Source: Arthrobacter sp. NicSoilC5
Lineage (GTDB): Bacteria; Actinomycetota; Actinomycetes; Actinomycetales; Micrococcaceae
DNA: 64,000 nt
Assembly (NCBI RefSeq): GCF_019977395.1
Contig: NZ_AP024660.1
Coordinates: forward strand, 4,030,001-4,094,000
Reading direction: 5' to 3'
Shown here: positions 8,266-17,314 of the stretch, one piece after another
Numbering within the stretch: position 1 is the stretch's first letter
How the letters are laid out: each line of letters begins with the position of its first letter
Made by a program: the position numbers and the translations under genes
The notes under the pieces: generated by a model
Database searches by the model: none
What the model was told of the DNA's origin: nothing
What the model saw: the letters and a program-made list of their open reading frames with translations, nothing else

Positions 8266-9839
8266 CCACCTTCCTGGGAATGCCCTCCCTGCCGGCCTTC
8301 GGCTCGGGCAACCTGTTCGCCGGGGAGTCCTTCCCCACGGCGGCGCACCGTGAACTGGGCAACGCGCAGTTGCGCGCCAACCTTGGCCATGCCACCCACA
8401 CCATCCGCGACAAGCGCCAGGCGGTGGTCTCCGAACTGCCTGACTGGGAACAGCTGCGTGATGCGGGGTCCGCCATCAAGCAGGCGGTGATGTCCAGGCT
8501 GCCCGAGCTCCTGGAGGAGTTTGAAACGAACTTCACCGCACGCGGCGGCGTGATCCACTGGGCACGCGACGCCGGGGAAGCCAACGAAATCGTGGCCGGA
8601 CTGGTCCGGGACACCGGCGAAACCGAAGTGGTCAAGATCAAGTCCATGGCCACCCAGGAAATCGGGCTCAACGAGTACCTCGAGGAGCAGGGCATCGGGG
8701 CCTTCGAAACCGATCTCGCCGAGCTCATCGTGCAGCTGGACCACGACAAGCCCAGCCACATCCTGGTTCCCGCCATCCACAAGAACCGCACCGAAATCCG
8801 GGACATCTTCCTCCGTGAAATGCCCGGTGCCGATCCTGCGCTGACCGACGATCCCTCCGTCCTGGCCATGGCTGCCCGCGAGCACCTGCGCCGGAAGTTC
8901 CTCACGGCGAAGGTAGCCGTGTCCGGGGCCAACTTTGCCCTTGCCGATTCGGGCACCCTGGCGGTCGTGGAATCCGAAGGCAACGGCCGCATGTGCCTCA
9001 CGCTTCCGGAAACGCTGATCACGGTGATGGGCATCGAGAAGCTGCTGCCCACCTGGCAGGACCTGGAAGTGTTCATGCAGCTGCTCCCGCGTTCTTCCAC
9101 CGGGGAACGGATGAACCCTTACACCTCCCTGTGGACCGGAGTGACGGAGGGCGACGGGCCGCAGAACGTGCACCTGGTGCTCCTGGACAACGGCCGCAGC
9201 GCCGCGCTCGCCGATGAAATGGGCCGCTCCGCCCTGCACTGCATCCGCTGCAGCGCCTGCATGAACGTCTGCCCGGTGTACGAGCGCACGGGCGGCCATG
9301 CCTACGGCTCCACCTATCCGGGCCCCATCGGCGCGATTCTTTCCCCGCTGCTCACCGGCATCCAGGCGGAGGAAAACAACTCCCTGCCGTACGCCTCCTC
9401 CCTGTGCGGTGCCTGCTACGACGCCTGCCCCGTCAAGATCAACATCCCGGACATCCTGGTGCACCTGCGCAGCGTGGATGTGGACAGCAAACGCGGCAAG
9501 AAGAAGGTCCCCAGCCAGATGGACGTGGGCATGAAAGCCGCATCCTGGGCTTTGTCCTCCGGCAAACGCCTGGGCTTGGTGGAGAAGGGGCTGCCGCTGG
9601 GCCGCCTGGCCGCGGGGCCGGACAGGAAGATCACCAAGCTGCCCGGCATCGCCGCCGGCTGGACCCAAAGCCGCGACATCCCGGCGCCGCCGGCACAGTC
9701 GTTCCGGGACTGGTGGGCCAAGGAACACCGGACCGCCGGCGGCGCTCCCGGCATACCTGGCACACCCGGCACACCCGGCACACCGGAAGCCGGTCCGTCC
9801 CGCACGCCGTCCCCAGACACAAAGGAAACCCCGCAATGA
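8262..9839 (+). CDS. lutB: L-lactate utilisation Fe-S protein LutB
   Basis: A 525-residue protein. The N-terminal LUD-like domain (VKIKSMATQEIGLNEYLEEQ, ANFALADSGTLAVVESEGNG) is followed by two ferredoxin-type motifs, CIRCSACMNVCPVYE near residue 328 and CGACYDACPVKI near 385. Then come the LutB C-terminal region and the segment FRDWWAKEH. LutB is thought to carry electrons within the LutABC lactate oxidase. The last 45 or so residues carry a collagen-like Pro-Gly-Thr repeat and a Ser/Thr/Pro tail, which I do not regard as part of the usual family core. It overlaps lutA and lutC by 4 bases each. Confidence 0.92.
   Translation: MTTFLGMPSLPAFGSGNLFAGESFPTAAHRELGNAQLRANLGHATHTIRDKRQAVVSELPDWEQLRDAGSAIKQAVMSRLPELLEEFETNFTARGGVIHWARDAGEANEIVAGLVRDTGETEVVKIKSMATQEIGLNEYLEEQGIGAFETDLAELIVQLDHDKPSHILVPAIHKNRTEIRDIFLREMPGADPALTDDPSVLAMAAREHLRRKFLTAKVAVSGANFALADSGTLAVVESEGNGRMCLTLPETLITVMGIEKLLPTWQDLEVFMQLLPRSSTGERMNPYTSLWTGVTEGDGPQNVHLVLLDNGRSAALADEMGRSALHCIRCSACMNVCPVYERTGGHAYGSTYPGPIGAILSPLLTGIQAEENNSLPYASSLCGACYDACPVKINIPDILVHLRSVDVDSKRGKKKVPSQMDVGMKAASWALSSGKRLGLVEKGLPLGRLAAGPDRKITKLPGIAAGWTQSRDIPAPPAQSFRDWWAKEHRTAGGAPGIPGTPGTPGTPEAGPSRTPSPDTKETPQ
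9750..9786. repeat. Short tandem repeat inside the lutB 3' end
   Basis: About four copies of a 9-base unit (GGCACACCC and variants) encode Gly-Ile-Pro and then three Gly-Thr-Pro triplets near the LutB C-terminus. Such tracts change copy number by slippage. Because the unit is 9 bases, gain or loss keeps the frame. Confidence 0.7.
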
Positions 9840-10471
9840 CCGCACGCGAAGACATCCTCTCCCGGATCAGGGCCGCATTGCAGGACAGCCCGCAGGCGCC
9901 GCAGATTCCGCGGGACTACCGGGCAGCATCTGACCTGGACACGGACGCACTCATCGAGCTCCTGGTGGACCGGCTGGTGGACTACAAGGCGCAGGTGGCG
10001 GTGGTTCCGGAAACGGAGGTGCCCGCACGGATTGCCTCGCTCCTTGACGGGGCGAACAGCTTCGTCGTGCCCGAAGGATTCGACGCCGGGTGGCTGGCAG
10101 GGACCGATGAAGGCGGCGGCGGGTCCCGCCGCCGCGTCGACTCTCCGGCGGCACCGCTCAGCGTCGCCGAGCTCGATGGCATCGACGCCGTGGTGACGGG
10201 CAGCGCCGTGGCCGTCGCCGAAACGGGAACCATCATCCTGGACGGCAGCGCCAACCAGGGCCGCCGCGCCATCAGCCTGGTCCCGGACCACCATATCTGC
10301 GTGGTGAAGGCCGCCGATATTACCGGGATCCTGCCCGAGGCGCTGGGCCGGATCGACGGGACCCGGCCCATCACGATGATCAGCGGACCGAGTGCCACCA
10401 GCGACATCGAGCTTGAGCGCGTGGAAGGCGTCCATGGCCCGCGCAGGCTGGACGTCATCATTGCCCGCTAG
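9836..10471 (+). CDS. lutC: Lactate utilisation protein LutC (LUD domain)
   Basis: A 211-residue LUD-domain protein, the third member of the LutABC L-lactate oxidation system. The family signature is the C-terminal stretch VVTGSAVAVAETGTIILDGS followed by GRRAISLVPDHHICVVKA and TMISGPSATSDIELERVEGVHG. The ATG at 9836 overlaps the lutB stop (ATGA) and has AAAGGAAA upstream. A Gly/Arg-rich insert (GGGGSRRR near residue 93) interrupts the less conserved middle. The next gene, ppsR, begins only nine bases after the stop, so read-through into it is likely. Confidence 0.9.
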   Translation: MTAREDILSRIRAALQDSPQAPQIPRDYRAASDLDTDALIELLVDRLVDYKAQVAVVPETEVPARIASLLDGANSFVVPEGFDAGWLAGTDEGGGGSRRRVDSPAAPLSVAELDGIDAVVTGSAVAVAETGTIILDGSANQGRRAISLVPDHHICVVKAADITGILPEALGRIDGTRPITMISGPSATSDIELERVEGVHGPRRLDVIIAR

Positions 10472-10480
10472 AGTCATCCC

Positions 10481-11299
10481 ATGACCACTGCTGCTCTACG
10501 GCCTGTCTACTTCCTGTCGGACAGCACCGGCATCACCGCGGAAACCCTGGGGAATACGCTGCTGACGCAGTTCCCCGTGGACAACTTCGACCGCGTCACC
10601 ATCCCCTTCATCACCACGGCTGAACAGGCCCGGTCCGTAGTGCGGACCATTGACGGCCTGGCTGCCAGTGGGCCGCAGCCGCTGGTCTTTTCCACCGCCG
10701 TCAGCAGCGAGATACGGCAGATCCTGGCCGGCTGCAGGGGTGTCATCGTGGACCTGATCGGTACGCATGTGGGGGTCCTGGAACAGGCGCTGGGGGCACC
10801 GGCCAGCGGCGAACCGGGCCGGGCGCACGGGCTGGGGAACGCCGCGCGCTACCAGTCCCGGATGGCGGCGGTGGAGTACGCGATGGAGCACGACGACGGG
10901 CAGAGCCTGCGTGCGCTGGAGAAGGCCCAGGTGATCCTGGTGGCCCCGTCCCGGTGCGGCAAGACGCCCACCACCATGTACCTGGCGCTGCAGCACGGGA
11001 TCTTCGCCGCAAACTTTCCACTGGTGGACGAAGACTTCCAGCACGACGGGCTGCCCAAGCCGTTGCGGCCTTTCGTGTCGAAGTGTTTCGGCCTGTCCTC
11101 CAACCCGCTGCGCCTCAGCCAGATCCGGACCGAACGGCGGCCAAGCTCCCCGTATGCGTCGCTGCGGCAGTGCGGTTTTGAGCTGCGCAGCGCCGAGCAG
11201 CTGTACGTCTCGCACCGCATTCCATACCTGAACTCGGCTACCGTCTCCGTGGAGGAGATGGCGGCCACCATCCTGCAGCGGATGAACCTCAAGCACTAG
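10481..11299 (+). CDS. ppsR: PEP synthase regulatory protein (bifunctional kinase/phosphotransferase, DUF299)
   Basis: A 272-residue protein beginning with the family opening RPVYFLSDSTGITAETLGNT. A P-loop-like motif APSRCGKTPTTMYLA starts at residue 155, and CFGLSSNPLRLSQIRTERR is in the C-terminal half. In other bacteria PpsR switches PEP synthase off by ADP-dependent phosphorylation of a threonine next to the catalytic His, and on again by phosphate-dependent dephosphorylation. The location directly before ppsA supports that pairing. The target Thr would be T419 in the GGRTCH motif of the adjacent PpsA (two residues before His421). Confidence 0.92.
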   Translation: MTTAALRPVYFLSDSTGITAETLGNTLLTQFPVDNFDRVTIPFITTAEQARSVVRTIDGLAASGPQPLVFSTAVSSEIRQILAGCRGVIVDLIGTHVGVLEQALGAPASGEPGRAHGLGNAARYQSRMAAVEYAMEHDDGQSLRALEKAQVILVAPSRCGKTPTTMYLALQHGIFAANFPLVDEDFQHDGLPKPLRPFVSKCFGLSSNPLRLSQIRTERRPSSPYASLRQCGFELRSAEQLYVSHRIPYLNSATVSVEEMAATILQRMNLKH

Positions 11300-11445
11300 C
11301 CCGGAATTTCACAAACGTGGCGTAGCGCACATCATGTGGAAAGTCCGCTGCAGACCTGAAACTGTTATCTGGATCTTTCTTCCGGCCGGCACTACCGTGC
11401 GCGGCCGGCGATGCCTACGCCACCCTCTGCAAAGGAGCAGTAAAT

Positions 11446-13857
11446 ATGACGACTGACGTTCTGTGGTTCTCTGAACTCGGACTCAAGGACCTGGACAAGG
11501 TGGGCGGCAAGAACGCCTCCCTGGGCGAGATGGTGCAGAACCTGACCTCTGCCGGCGTCCAGGTTCCGGACGGGTTCGCCACCACGGCCGACGCGTACCG
11601 CAGGTTCCTGTCCGATTCCGGCCTGGACCAGAAGATTGCCGACCGGCTGGTGGGTCTGGACACCGATGACGTGACGGCCCTGGCCGCCGCCGGCCAGGAA
11701 ATCCGCTCCCTGGTCCGCGATACCCCCTTCCTGCCGGACTTCGAGGCGCAGGTCCGCGAGGCGTACCAGCAGCTGGTGGACAAGCACGCCGGCTCCGCCG
11801 ACCTGTCCTGGGCCGTACGGTCCAGCGCCACCGCGGAGGACCTCCCCGATGCCTCCTTCGCCGGGCAGCAGGAAACCTTCCTGAACGTCCGTGGGATCGA
11901 GAACATCCTGCAGGCCATCAAGGACGTCTTCGCCTCCCTCTACAACGACCGCGCCATCGCCTACCGCGTGCACCACAAGTTCGAGCACGCCGAGGTGGCA
12001 CTCTCCGCCGGCATCCAGCGCATGGTGCGTTCCGACGTCGGTGCGTCCGGTGTCATGTTCACCATGGACACCGAGTCCGGCTTCCAGGACGCCGTGTTCG
12101 TCACCTCCTCCTACGGGCTGGGCGAAGCCGTGGTGCAGGGTGCCGTGAACCCGGACGAGTTCTACGTCTACAAGCCCGCCCTGGAGGCCGGCCGCCCGGC
12201 GATCCTCAAGCGCGGCCTGGGCGAGAAGGCCCTGCAGATGACGTACACCAACAGCAGCGAGATCGGCCGCACCATCGATTTCGTCCCCGTCGAGGATTCC
12301 CTGCGCGCGCGCTTCAGCCTGACGGACGACGACGTGGAGCAGCTTGCACGGCACGCCGTGGCCATCGAGAAGCACTACGGCCGTCCCATGGACATTGAGT
12401 GGGGCAAGGACGGGACCGACGGCGGCCTGTACATCCTGCAGGCACGCCCGGAAACCGTGCAGTCACGCCGTGCCCCCGGCAGCATGAGCCGGTTCCGCCT
12501 GAACGACAGCGGGCCCGTGCTGGTGGAGGGCCGCGCCATCGGCCAGCGGATCGGCGCCGGCAAGGTCCGGATCCTCACCTCCATCGACCATATGGCCTCC
12601 TTCCAGACCGGCGACGTCCTGGTGGCTGATATGACGGACCCCGACTGGGAACCCATCATGAAGCGGGCCTCCGCCATCGTCACCAACCGCGGCGGACGTA
12701 CCTGCCACGCTGCCATCATCGCCCGCGAACTGGGGATTCCCGCCGTCGTCGGCACCGGCAACGCCACTGACTCGCTGTCCGACGGCCAGGAGGTCACTGT
12801 CTCCTGCGCCGACGGCGAGACCGGCACCATCTACCAGGGCCTGCTGGACTTCAGTGTTGAGGAAACCGGCATCACCCAGATGCCTGAGGCGCCGGTGAAG
12901 GTCATGATGAACGTCGGCACCCCGGAGCAGGCCTTCACCTTCGCCCAGCTGCCCAACCACGGCGTGGGCCTGGCGCGGCTGGAGTTCATCATCAACCGCC
13001 AGATCGGCATCCACCCCAAGGCCCTGCTGAACCTGGACAGCCAGCCGGAGGACGTGGCCGCCGAGATCCGTGAGCGGATCAGCGCCTACGACAGCCCCCG
13101 CGACTACTACATCAAGCGGCTGGCCGAAGGCGTGGCCACCATCGCCGCGGCATTCGCGCCGGAGCCGGTGATCGTGCGCATGTCCGACTTCAAGTCGAAC
13201 GAGTACGCCAACCTGATCGGTGGACCGGCCTACGAGCCGCATGAAGAGAACCCGATGATCGGCTTCCGCGGCGCGTCCCGCTACCTGGAGCCGTCCTTCC
13301 GGGACTGCTTCGACCTTGAGTGCGAGGCCCTGTCCTTTGTCCGCAACGAGATGGGCCTGACCAACGTCAAGCTGATGATCCCGTTCGTGCGGACCCTGGA
13401 CGAGGCGCAGGGCGTCATCGAGCTGCTCGCCGAGAACGGCCTGCGCCGCGGCGAAAACGGCCTCGAAGTGATCATGATGTGCGAGCTGCCGTCCAACGCG
13501 CTGCTGGCCGATGAGTTCCTGGAGCACTTCGACGGCTTCTCGATTGGCTCCAACGACATGACCCAGCTGACCCTGGGCCTGGACCGCGACTCGGCCATCG
13601 TGGCCAACAGCTTCGACGAGCGGGATGCCGCCGTGAAGAAGCTGCTCAGCATGGCCATCAAGGCCTGCCGCGCCCGCGGAAAGTACGTGGGCATCTGCGG
13701 CCAGGGCCCCAGCGACCACCCGGACTTCGCCGAGTGGCTGGTGAAGGAAGGCGTCAATTCCGTCTCGCTGAACCCGGACACCGTGGTGGACACCTGGATC
13801 CGGCTTGCCGGGGCGTCGGAGGAGACGCCGAATGTCGCCGCCGCTGCCGGCGTATAG
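11446..13857 (+). CDS. ppsA: Phosphoenolpyruvate synthase PpsA
   Basis: An 803-residue enzyme making PEP from pyruvate and ATP (AMP and phosphate released), the entry to gluconeogenesis from lactate. It has an N-terminal ATP-binding domain ([31 protein letters not shown]) and a phosphohistidine domain with [20 protein letters not shown]. The catalytic His is residue 421, the same number as in E. coli PpsA. The C-terminal TIM-barrel PEP/pyruvate domain carries the active-site Cys751 in [19 protein letters not shown] precedes the ATG. It stands 146 bases after ppsR, with room for its own promoter, although I could not pick a convincing one. Length is typical. Confidence 0.96.
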   Translation: MTTDVLWFSELGLKDLDKVGGKNASLGEMVQNLTSAGVQVPDGFATTADAYRRFLSDSGLDQKIADRLVGLDTDDVTALAAAGQEIRSLVRDTPFLPDFEAQVREAYQQLVDKHAGSADLSWAVRSSATAEDLPDASFAGQQETFLNVRGIENILQAIKDVFASLYNDRAIAYRVHHKFEHAEVALSAGIQRMVRSDVGASGVMFTMDTESGFQDAVFVTSSYGLGEAVVQGAVNPDEFYVYKPALEAGRPAILKRGLGEKALQMTYTNSSEIGRTIDFVPVEDSLRARFSLTDDDVEQLARHAVAIEKHYGRPMDIEWGKDGTDGGLYILQARPETVQSRRAPGSMSRFRLNDSGPVLVEGRAIGQRIGAGKVRILTSIDHMASFQTGDVLVADMTDPDWEPIMKRASAIVTNRGGRTCHAAIIARELGIPAVVGTGNATDSLSDGQEVTVSCADGETGTIYQGLLDFSVEETGITQMPEAPVKVMMNVGTPEQAFTFAQLPNHGVGLARLEFIINRQIGIHPKALLNLDSQPEDVAAEIRERISAYDSPRDYYIKRLAEGVATIAAAFAPEPVIVRMSDFKSNEYANLIGGPAYEPHEENPMIGFRGASRYLEPSFRDCFDLECEALSFVRNEMGLTNVKLMIPFVRTLDEAQGVIELLAENGLRRGENGLEVIMMCELPSNALLADEFLEHFDGFSIGSNDMTQLTLGLDRDSAIVANSFDERDAAVKKLLSMAIKACRARGKYVGICGQGPSDHPDFAEWLVKEGVNSVSLNPDTVVDTWIRLAGASEETPNVAAAAGV

Positions 13858-13869
13858 CGGGTAGGCCCC

Positions 13870-14304
13870 TTACCCCTGGGCCGGCTCGGGCAGCAGCCTG
13901 AGCTGGCCCAGGAGTTCCATCTGGTCGAAGTAGGCGTGGTGCGAGGTGATCACGCCGTCCTTCACCGTGGCGACGTCGCAGCTCCTGACCCTGAGCTGCC
14001 TTCCGGTGGGCGGCAGCGTACCGCCGGTGGGCAGGCTCAGCGGCCCGGTGTTCGTGCCAACGACGAAGCCTTCGACGACGGCCACGTCCCCGGCCTCGTG
14101 CGTGGCTGTCCGTTCGTACCTGACGTCCGGCATCGCTTCCCAGAAGTGTGAGTAATAGTCCGCGATGGCTTGTCGGCCGGTGATCGCGTCCTGGTCGGGG
14201 GTGCGGACCACGGCGTCCACGGCGTAACAGCCCGCCAGCGTTTCCCTGTCCTTTGCGTCCATGGCCGCCATCAGCCGGTCCATGACGTCGCGTGCCTGTC
14301 CCAT
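13870..14304 (-). CDS. SnoaL-like / NTF2-fold protein (144 aa)
   Basis: A small alpha+beta-barrel protein of the SnoaL-like ester-cyclase superfamily. It opens with a helical stretch (RDVMDRLMAAMDAKDRETLAGCY), then DQDAITGRQAIADYYSHFWEAMPDVRYE and, near the end, VKDGVITSHHAYFDQMELLGQL. These match the pattern of predicted SnoaL-like polyketide cyclase/hydrolase proteins. The start is placed at ATG 14304, behind GGAGG at six bases; a longer reading from 14352 lacks such a site. It is convergent with ppsA and divergent from the LuxR-type gene at 14473. The substrate is unknown. Confidence 0.7.
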   Translation of the reverse strand: MGQARDVMDRLMAAMDAKDRETLAGCYAVDAVVRTPDQDAITGRQAIADYYSHFWEAMPDVRYERTATHEAGDVAVVEGFVVGTNTGPLSLPTGGTLPPTGRQLRVRSCDVATVKDGVITSHHAYFDQMELLGQLRLLPEPAQG

Positions 14305-14472
14305 TACAGCCTCCATTGATGTGCCGGCGCCGGGCCCGGTGCCCGCGTCCATGAAGGAAACGTACGACGGCGGAAGGCACCGTCGCGATCCCCTCGCCGG
14401 GGGTTTAGGGTCACGCCGGAAACCCCCAAATCAGGGGATTGCGGCGCTGGCTGCCGCGACGATACTGGAGGT

Positions 14473-15522
14473 ATGTGGGAGGAGCGCGCGGAGCGTGCCC
14501 GGCGTGACATCGCCGCCATGGCCGCAGGCGGGATGGACCTGGCCGACCTCTACGCGGCGGCGCTGGCCGTCGTGCAGCGGGAGGTGCCGTTCGAACAGGG
14601 CTGCTGGGCCGCCGTGGACCCCGACTCCATGGTGATGACCTCCATCACCAACTGGCAGCCGTGGCCCGTGGCCAGCCATCAGTTCGAGGAATATTTCCTG
14701 CGCTTTGCCCAGTCCGAGTACACCGGGCGGGAGCCGAACACGTTCGTGGAACTGCTGCGGCGTCCCCGCCCCATCGCCAGGATCTCGGACGCGCCGCACC
14801 GGGAGGTGGTGCGCAGCGTCCGGATCAACGATCTGCTCAAGCCCCTGGGCCTGGAACATGAGCTGCGTGCCGCGTTCCGGGTGGACGAGGCGTGCTGGGG
14901 AGTGGGCAGCATATTCCGGGAAGGCGGCCGCGACTTCACCGACCGGGAGGTGGAATTCCTGGGCGCGGTGTCCGCCACCCTGGCTGCGGCGACCAGGGCG
15001 GCCGTCCGCGTGGCGCACCCAGCCGGGCCCGCCGCCGTCGGGCCCGTCATTGTCCTGGCCGGGCTGCACGGGGACCTGCGTGCAGCCACGCCCGCGGCTG
15101 CGTCCTGGCTGGCCGCGGTGGAGGACGCGGCGCCCGGCCGCTTCAGCCAAACGCTCCTGGGGGTGGTGGCGCAGGCGCACGCCGCAGCATCCGGGACGGC
15201 CCGGGCGAGGATGCGCGACGCCGGGAACAGCTGGGTGGTGCTGCAGGCCAGCCGATTGATCACCGGCGATGACCCGGAGCAGATGGTGGTGACCGTGGAA
15301 CCTGCCACCACCCATGAACTCGCCAGCCTGCTGCTGATGGCGTACGGCGTCACGGCGCGGGAGCGGGACGTCTGCCTGGAGGTGTTGTCGGGCGGTTCCA
15401 CCGCGGAGATCGCCGGGCACCTGTTCATCTCCCCGCATACCGTGCACGACCACCTGAAATCGGTCTTCGAAAAAGTGGGCGTCGGGAGCCGGGGCGAGCT
15501 GGTGGCCCGGCTCGTGGCGTGA
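14473..15522 (+). CDS. LuxR-type transcriptional regulator with GAF-like sensor domain
   Basis: A 349-residue protein. The C-terminal 60 residues form a LuxR helix-turn-helix (LTARERDVCLEVLSGGSTAE, then IAGHLFISPHTVHDHLKSVF and EKVGVGSRGELVARL). The first two thirds look like a GAF-type sensory region, with FEQGCWAAVDPDSM near residue 37 and CWGVGSIFREGGRDFTDREV near 142. The latter ends the GAF-like block that precedes many actinobacterial orphan LuxR regulators. There is no receiver Asp motif, so it is not a response regulator. It is followed 15 bases later by a CPBP protease gene, probably in one transcript. The signal is unknown. Confidence 0.8.
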   Translation: MWEERAERARRDIAAMAAGGMDLADLYAAALAVVQREVPFEQGCWAAVDPDSMVMTSITNWQPWPVASHQFEEYFLRFAQSEYTGREPNTFVELLRRPRPIARISDAPHREVVRSVRINDLLKPLGLEHELRAAFRVDEACWGVGSIFREGGRDFTDREVEFLGAVSATLAAATRAAVRVAHPAGPAAVGPVIVLAGLHGDLRAATPAAASWLAAVEDAAPGRFSQTLLGVVAQAHAAASGTARARMRDAGNSWVVLQASRLITGDDPEQMVVTVEPATTHELASLLLMAYGVTARERDVCLEVLSGGSTAEIAGHLFISPHTVHDHLKSVFEKVGVGSRGELVARLVA

Positions 15523-15537
15523 GGGAAGGGAGGACGC

Positions 15538-16455
15538 ATGCATGCGCTGGCGGATTCCATGCGCAGGCACCCGTTGCCGTGGTACTCCGCCGTGACCTTC
15601 CTCCTGTCCTGGGGAGCCATCGTGGCGGCCGTGTGGATGGTCACCGGCGGCCTGTCGCCCACACCCGAACAGTTCCAGCGCACCCTCCCCGCCACAGTGC
15701 CCGCCATGCTGCTGGGGCCAGCGGTGGCAGGCCTGGTCCTGACAGGAATCGTGTCGGGACGGGAAGGGTACCGGGAGCTTTGGGCGCGGCTGCTGATCTG
15801 GCGGGTCGAGGTGCGCTGGTATCTTTTCGCCCTGCTGGCCGCTCCGGTGACGCTGGCCGCACCCGTGCTGGTGCTCTGGATATCGTCCCTGGATTATGCG
15901 CCGCGGATTGCCACGGAGCCGGACAGGGTTGGAACACTCGTCACGGGATTGGTCCTGGGGCTGGTGGCCGGGCTCTTCGAGGAGATCGGGTGGACCGGGT
16001 TCGCCATTCCCAGGGCCAGGCAGCACTACAGCGTTCTCTGGACGGGGGTCCTGGTGGGGGTGCTGTGGGGCGCCTGGCACTTCTTCGTGAACTACTGGGG
16101 TGGTGGCGGGACGAACGGCGGCGTGCCGCTGGCGGTCTTCATGCCGCTGTGGGTTGCCGGTGTCCTGGCCGGCCAGCTGACGGCCTACCGGGTGCTCATG
16201 GTCTGGGTCTACGAGCACACGGGGAGCGTGTTCGTGGCGGCGGTGATGCACGCCAGCCTGGCGGCATTCCAGTTCATCCTCAACCCCCTGGCACCGGGAG
16301 TTCCCCAGCAGGTCTACCCGTGGGGGCAGGCGGCCACCATGTGGCTGCTGGTAGCCGCCGTGGCACTGACCAGCCGGGGCGAGATGACGGGTCCGCGGCG
16401 GTTCCTGCCGATCCACGTCCGGTCCCGGCACCGGCCGCCGCGCCGGCGGAGGTAG
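15538..16455 (+). CDS. CPBP family intramembrane glutamic endopeptidase
   Basis: A 305-residue protein with about eight hydrophobic spans and the Abi/CPBP protease motifs. These are the Glu pair E148-E149 in LFEEIGWTGFAIP, H181 in GVLWGAWHFF and H238 in AAVMHASL. The EEIGWTG form, with Gly/Trp where many members have Arg, is common in actinobacterial CPBP proteins. Such enzymes cleave prenylated or other membrane-embedded peptides; the substrate here is unknown. GGGAGG precedes ATG 15538, and the gene follows the LuxR regulator by 15 bases. The last residues form a basic tail (RSRHRPPRRRR). Confidence 0.85.
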   Translation: MHALADSMRRHPLPWYSAVTFLLSWGAIVAAVWMVTGGLSPTPEQFQRTLPATVPAMLLGPAVAGLVLTGIVSGREGYRELWARLLIWRVEVRWYLFALLAAPVTLAAPVLVLWISSLDYAPRIATEPDRVGTLVTGLVLGLVAGLFEEIGWTGFAIPRARQHYSVLWTGVLVGVLWGAWHFFVNYWGGGGTNGGVPLAVFMPLWVAGVLAGQLTAYRVLMVWVYEHTGSVFVAAVMHASLAAFQFILNPLAPGVPQQVYPWGQAATMWLLVAAVALTSRGEMTGPRRFLPIHVRSRHRPPRRRR

Positions 16456-16456
16456 C

Positions 16457-17194
16457 CTACGGGGTCAGGCGGGTGGTGGCGGGAAGATGCTGCGCGGGAT
16501 CAAACCGGTCGAAGGACGAAGCGCCAATCACGAAGATGCCGCGCTGGGGGATCCAGAAATCACCCAGCCTGGTCTGCACGGTGAGTGGCTGTGGGGTGCC
16601 GAGGTCCTCGCCGCCGAGGGTTGCCGTGCTGCGGGAGATGAACCACATGCGCCGGGGTTTGGCCCGGAAGCCCTGTTTGTTGGGGACGCTGCCCGTCAAT
16701 CCGAGGTGTCCCGCGCTGAGCATGGGGCCGGCGGCGGAACCCATGGTCTTCAGGAATGCCTTACTGGATAAGAGCTTGTTGGGCAGCGCCGTCATGACTG
16801 CGCTCATGGCCGCGGTGATGGGCGTCGATCCGAGTTCCACGTCCCAGGTGAGGTCCACTTCCTGGCCGATGGTCACGGTGAAGGATGTGTCGCCGGTCCA
16901 GTCGACGCCGACGTCGCACTGGACGGCATCGGTGAGGCCGGCGCTGAAATAGCGGGCGCAGGAGACATCCGGTGCTGCATTCGCGTAGATGGTCCAGGAG
17001 CCGGAGGGCCTGCGCAGCCAGACCGAGGTGTAGCCCGGGCCCACGCTGGTCACGGGGAAGCGCCGCATGGCCAGGACGTGGCCGGTGCTGAACGTCAGCC
17101 CCATCACGCCGTATCCGGAGAACCGTTCGTCGTCGCCGGGAGCGAGCGTGGCCTGGTGTTCCGCTTCGAGGGCCCGCGTCCGGATGGTCTTCAT
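16457..17194 (-). CDS. Hypothetical protein (245 aa)
   Basis: A soluble protein I do not recognise by name. Visible features are a beta-rich N-terminal half (FSTGHVLAMRRFPVTSVGPG, then WLRRPSGSWTIYANAAPDVS), a central stretch MTALPNKLLSSKAFLKTMGS, and a beta-rich end (LGDFWIPQRGIFVIGASSFD). The LMRRFP/VWLR..G.WTIY pattern is reminiscent of proteins predicted to have a lipocalin-like or hydroxyneurosporene-dehydrogenase-like fold, which is a guess. I chose ATG 17194 because GGGGAGG lies nine bases upstream; an ATG at 17212 is also possible. Its stop is one base past the convergent CPBP gene. Confidence 0.6.
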   Translation of the reverse strand: MKTIRTRALEAEHQATLAPGDDERFSGYGVMGLTFSTGHVLAMRRFPVTSVGPGYTSVWLRRPSGSWTIYANAAPDVSCARYFSAGLTDAVQCDVGVDWTGDTSFTVTIGQEVDLTWDVELGSTPITAAMSAVMTALPNKLLSSKAFLKTMGSAAGPMLSAGHLGLTGSVPNKQGFRAKPRRMWFISRSTATLGGEDLGTPQPLTVQTRLGDFWIPQRGIFVIGASSFDRFDPAQHLPATTRLTP

Positions 17195-17314
17195 GGCTAT
17201 TCGCCTCCCCATGGATGGTGGGCTGAGTTTACGCCCGGCCCCGCGCGGCTACAACGGACGTCGAGTCCGGGTGAGTGTTACGGGGCGTAAGCTTCCTTTG
17301 CCTGGTCGCAGGGC

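Noticed and set aside
9750..9786. Possible CRISPR-like short repeats
   Set aside because: The 9-base units are contiguous without spacers and in frame within lutB.
12463..13719. 418-codon frame antisense to ppsA
   Set aside because: ppsA keeps His421 and Cys751 in the right positions; the antisense frame is a codon-bias shadow.
15519..16952. Long + strand frame of 477 codons across the CPBP gene
   Set aside because: It overlaps the CPBP protease in another frame and runs antisense into the gene at 16457; its composition is that of a high-GC shadow.
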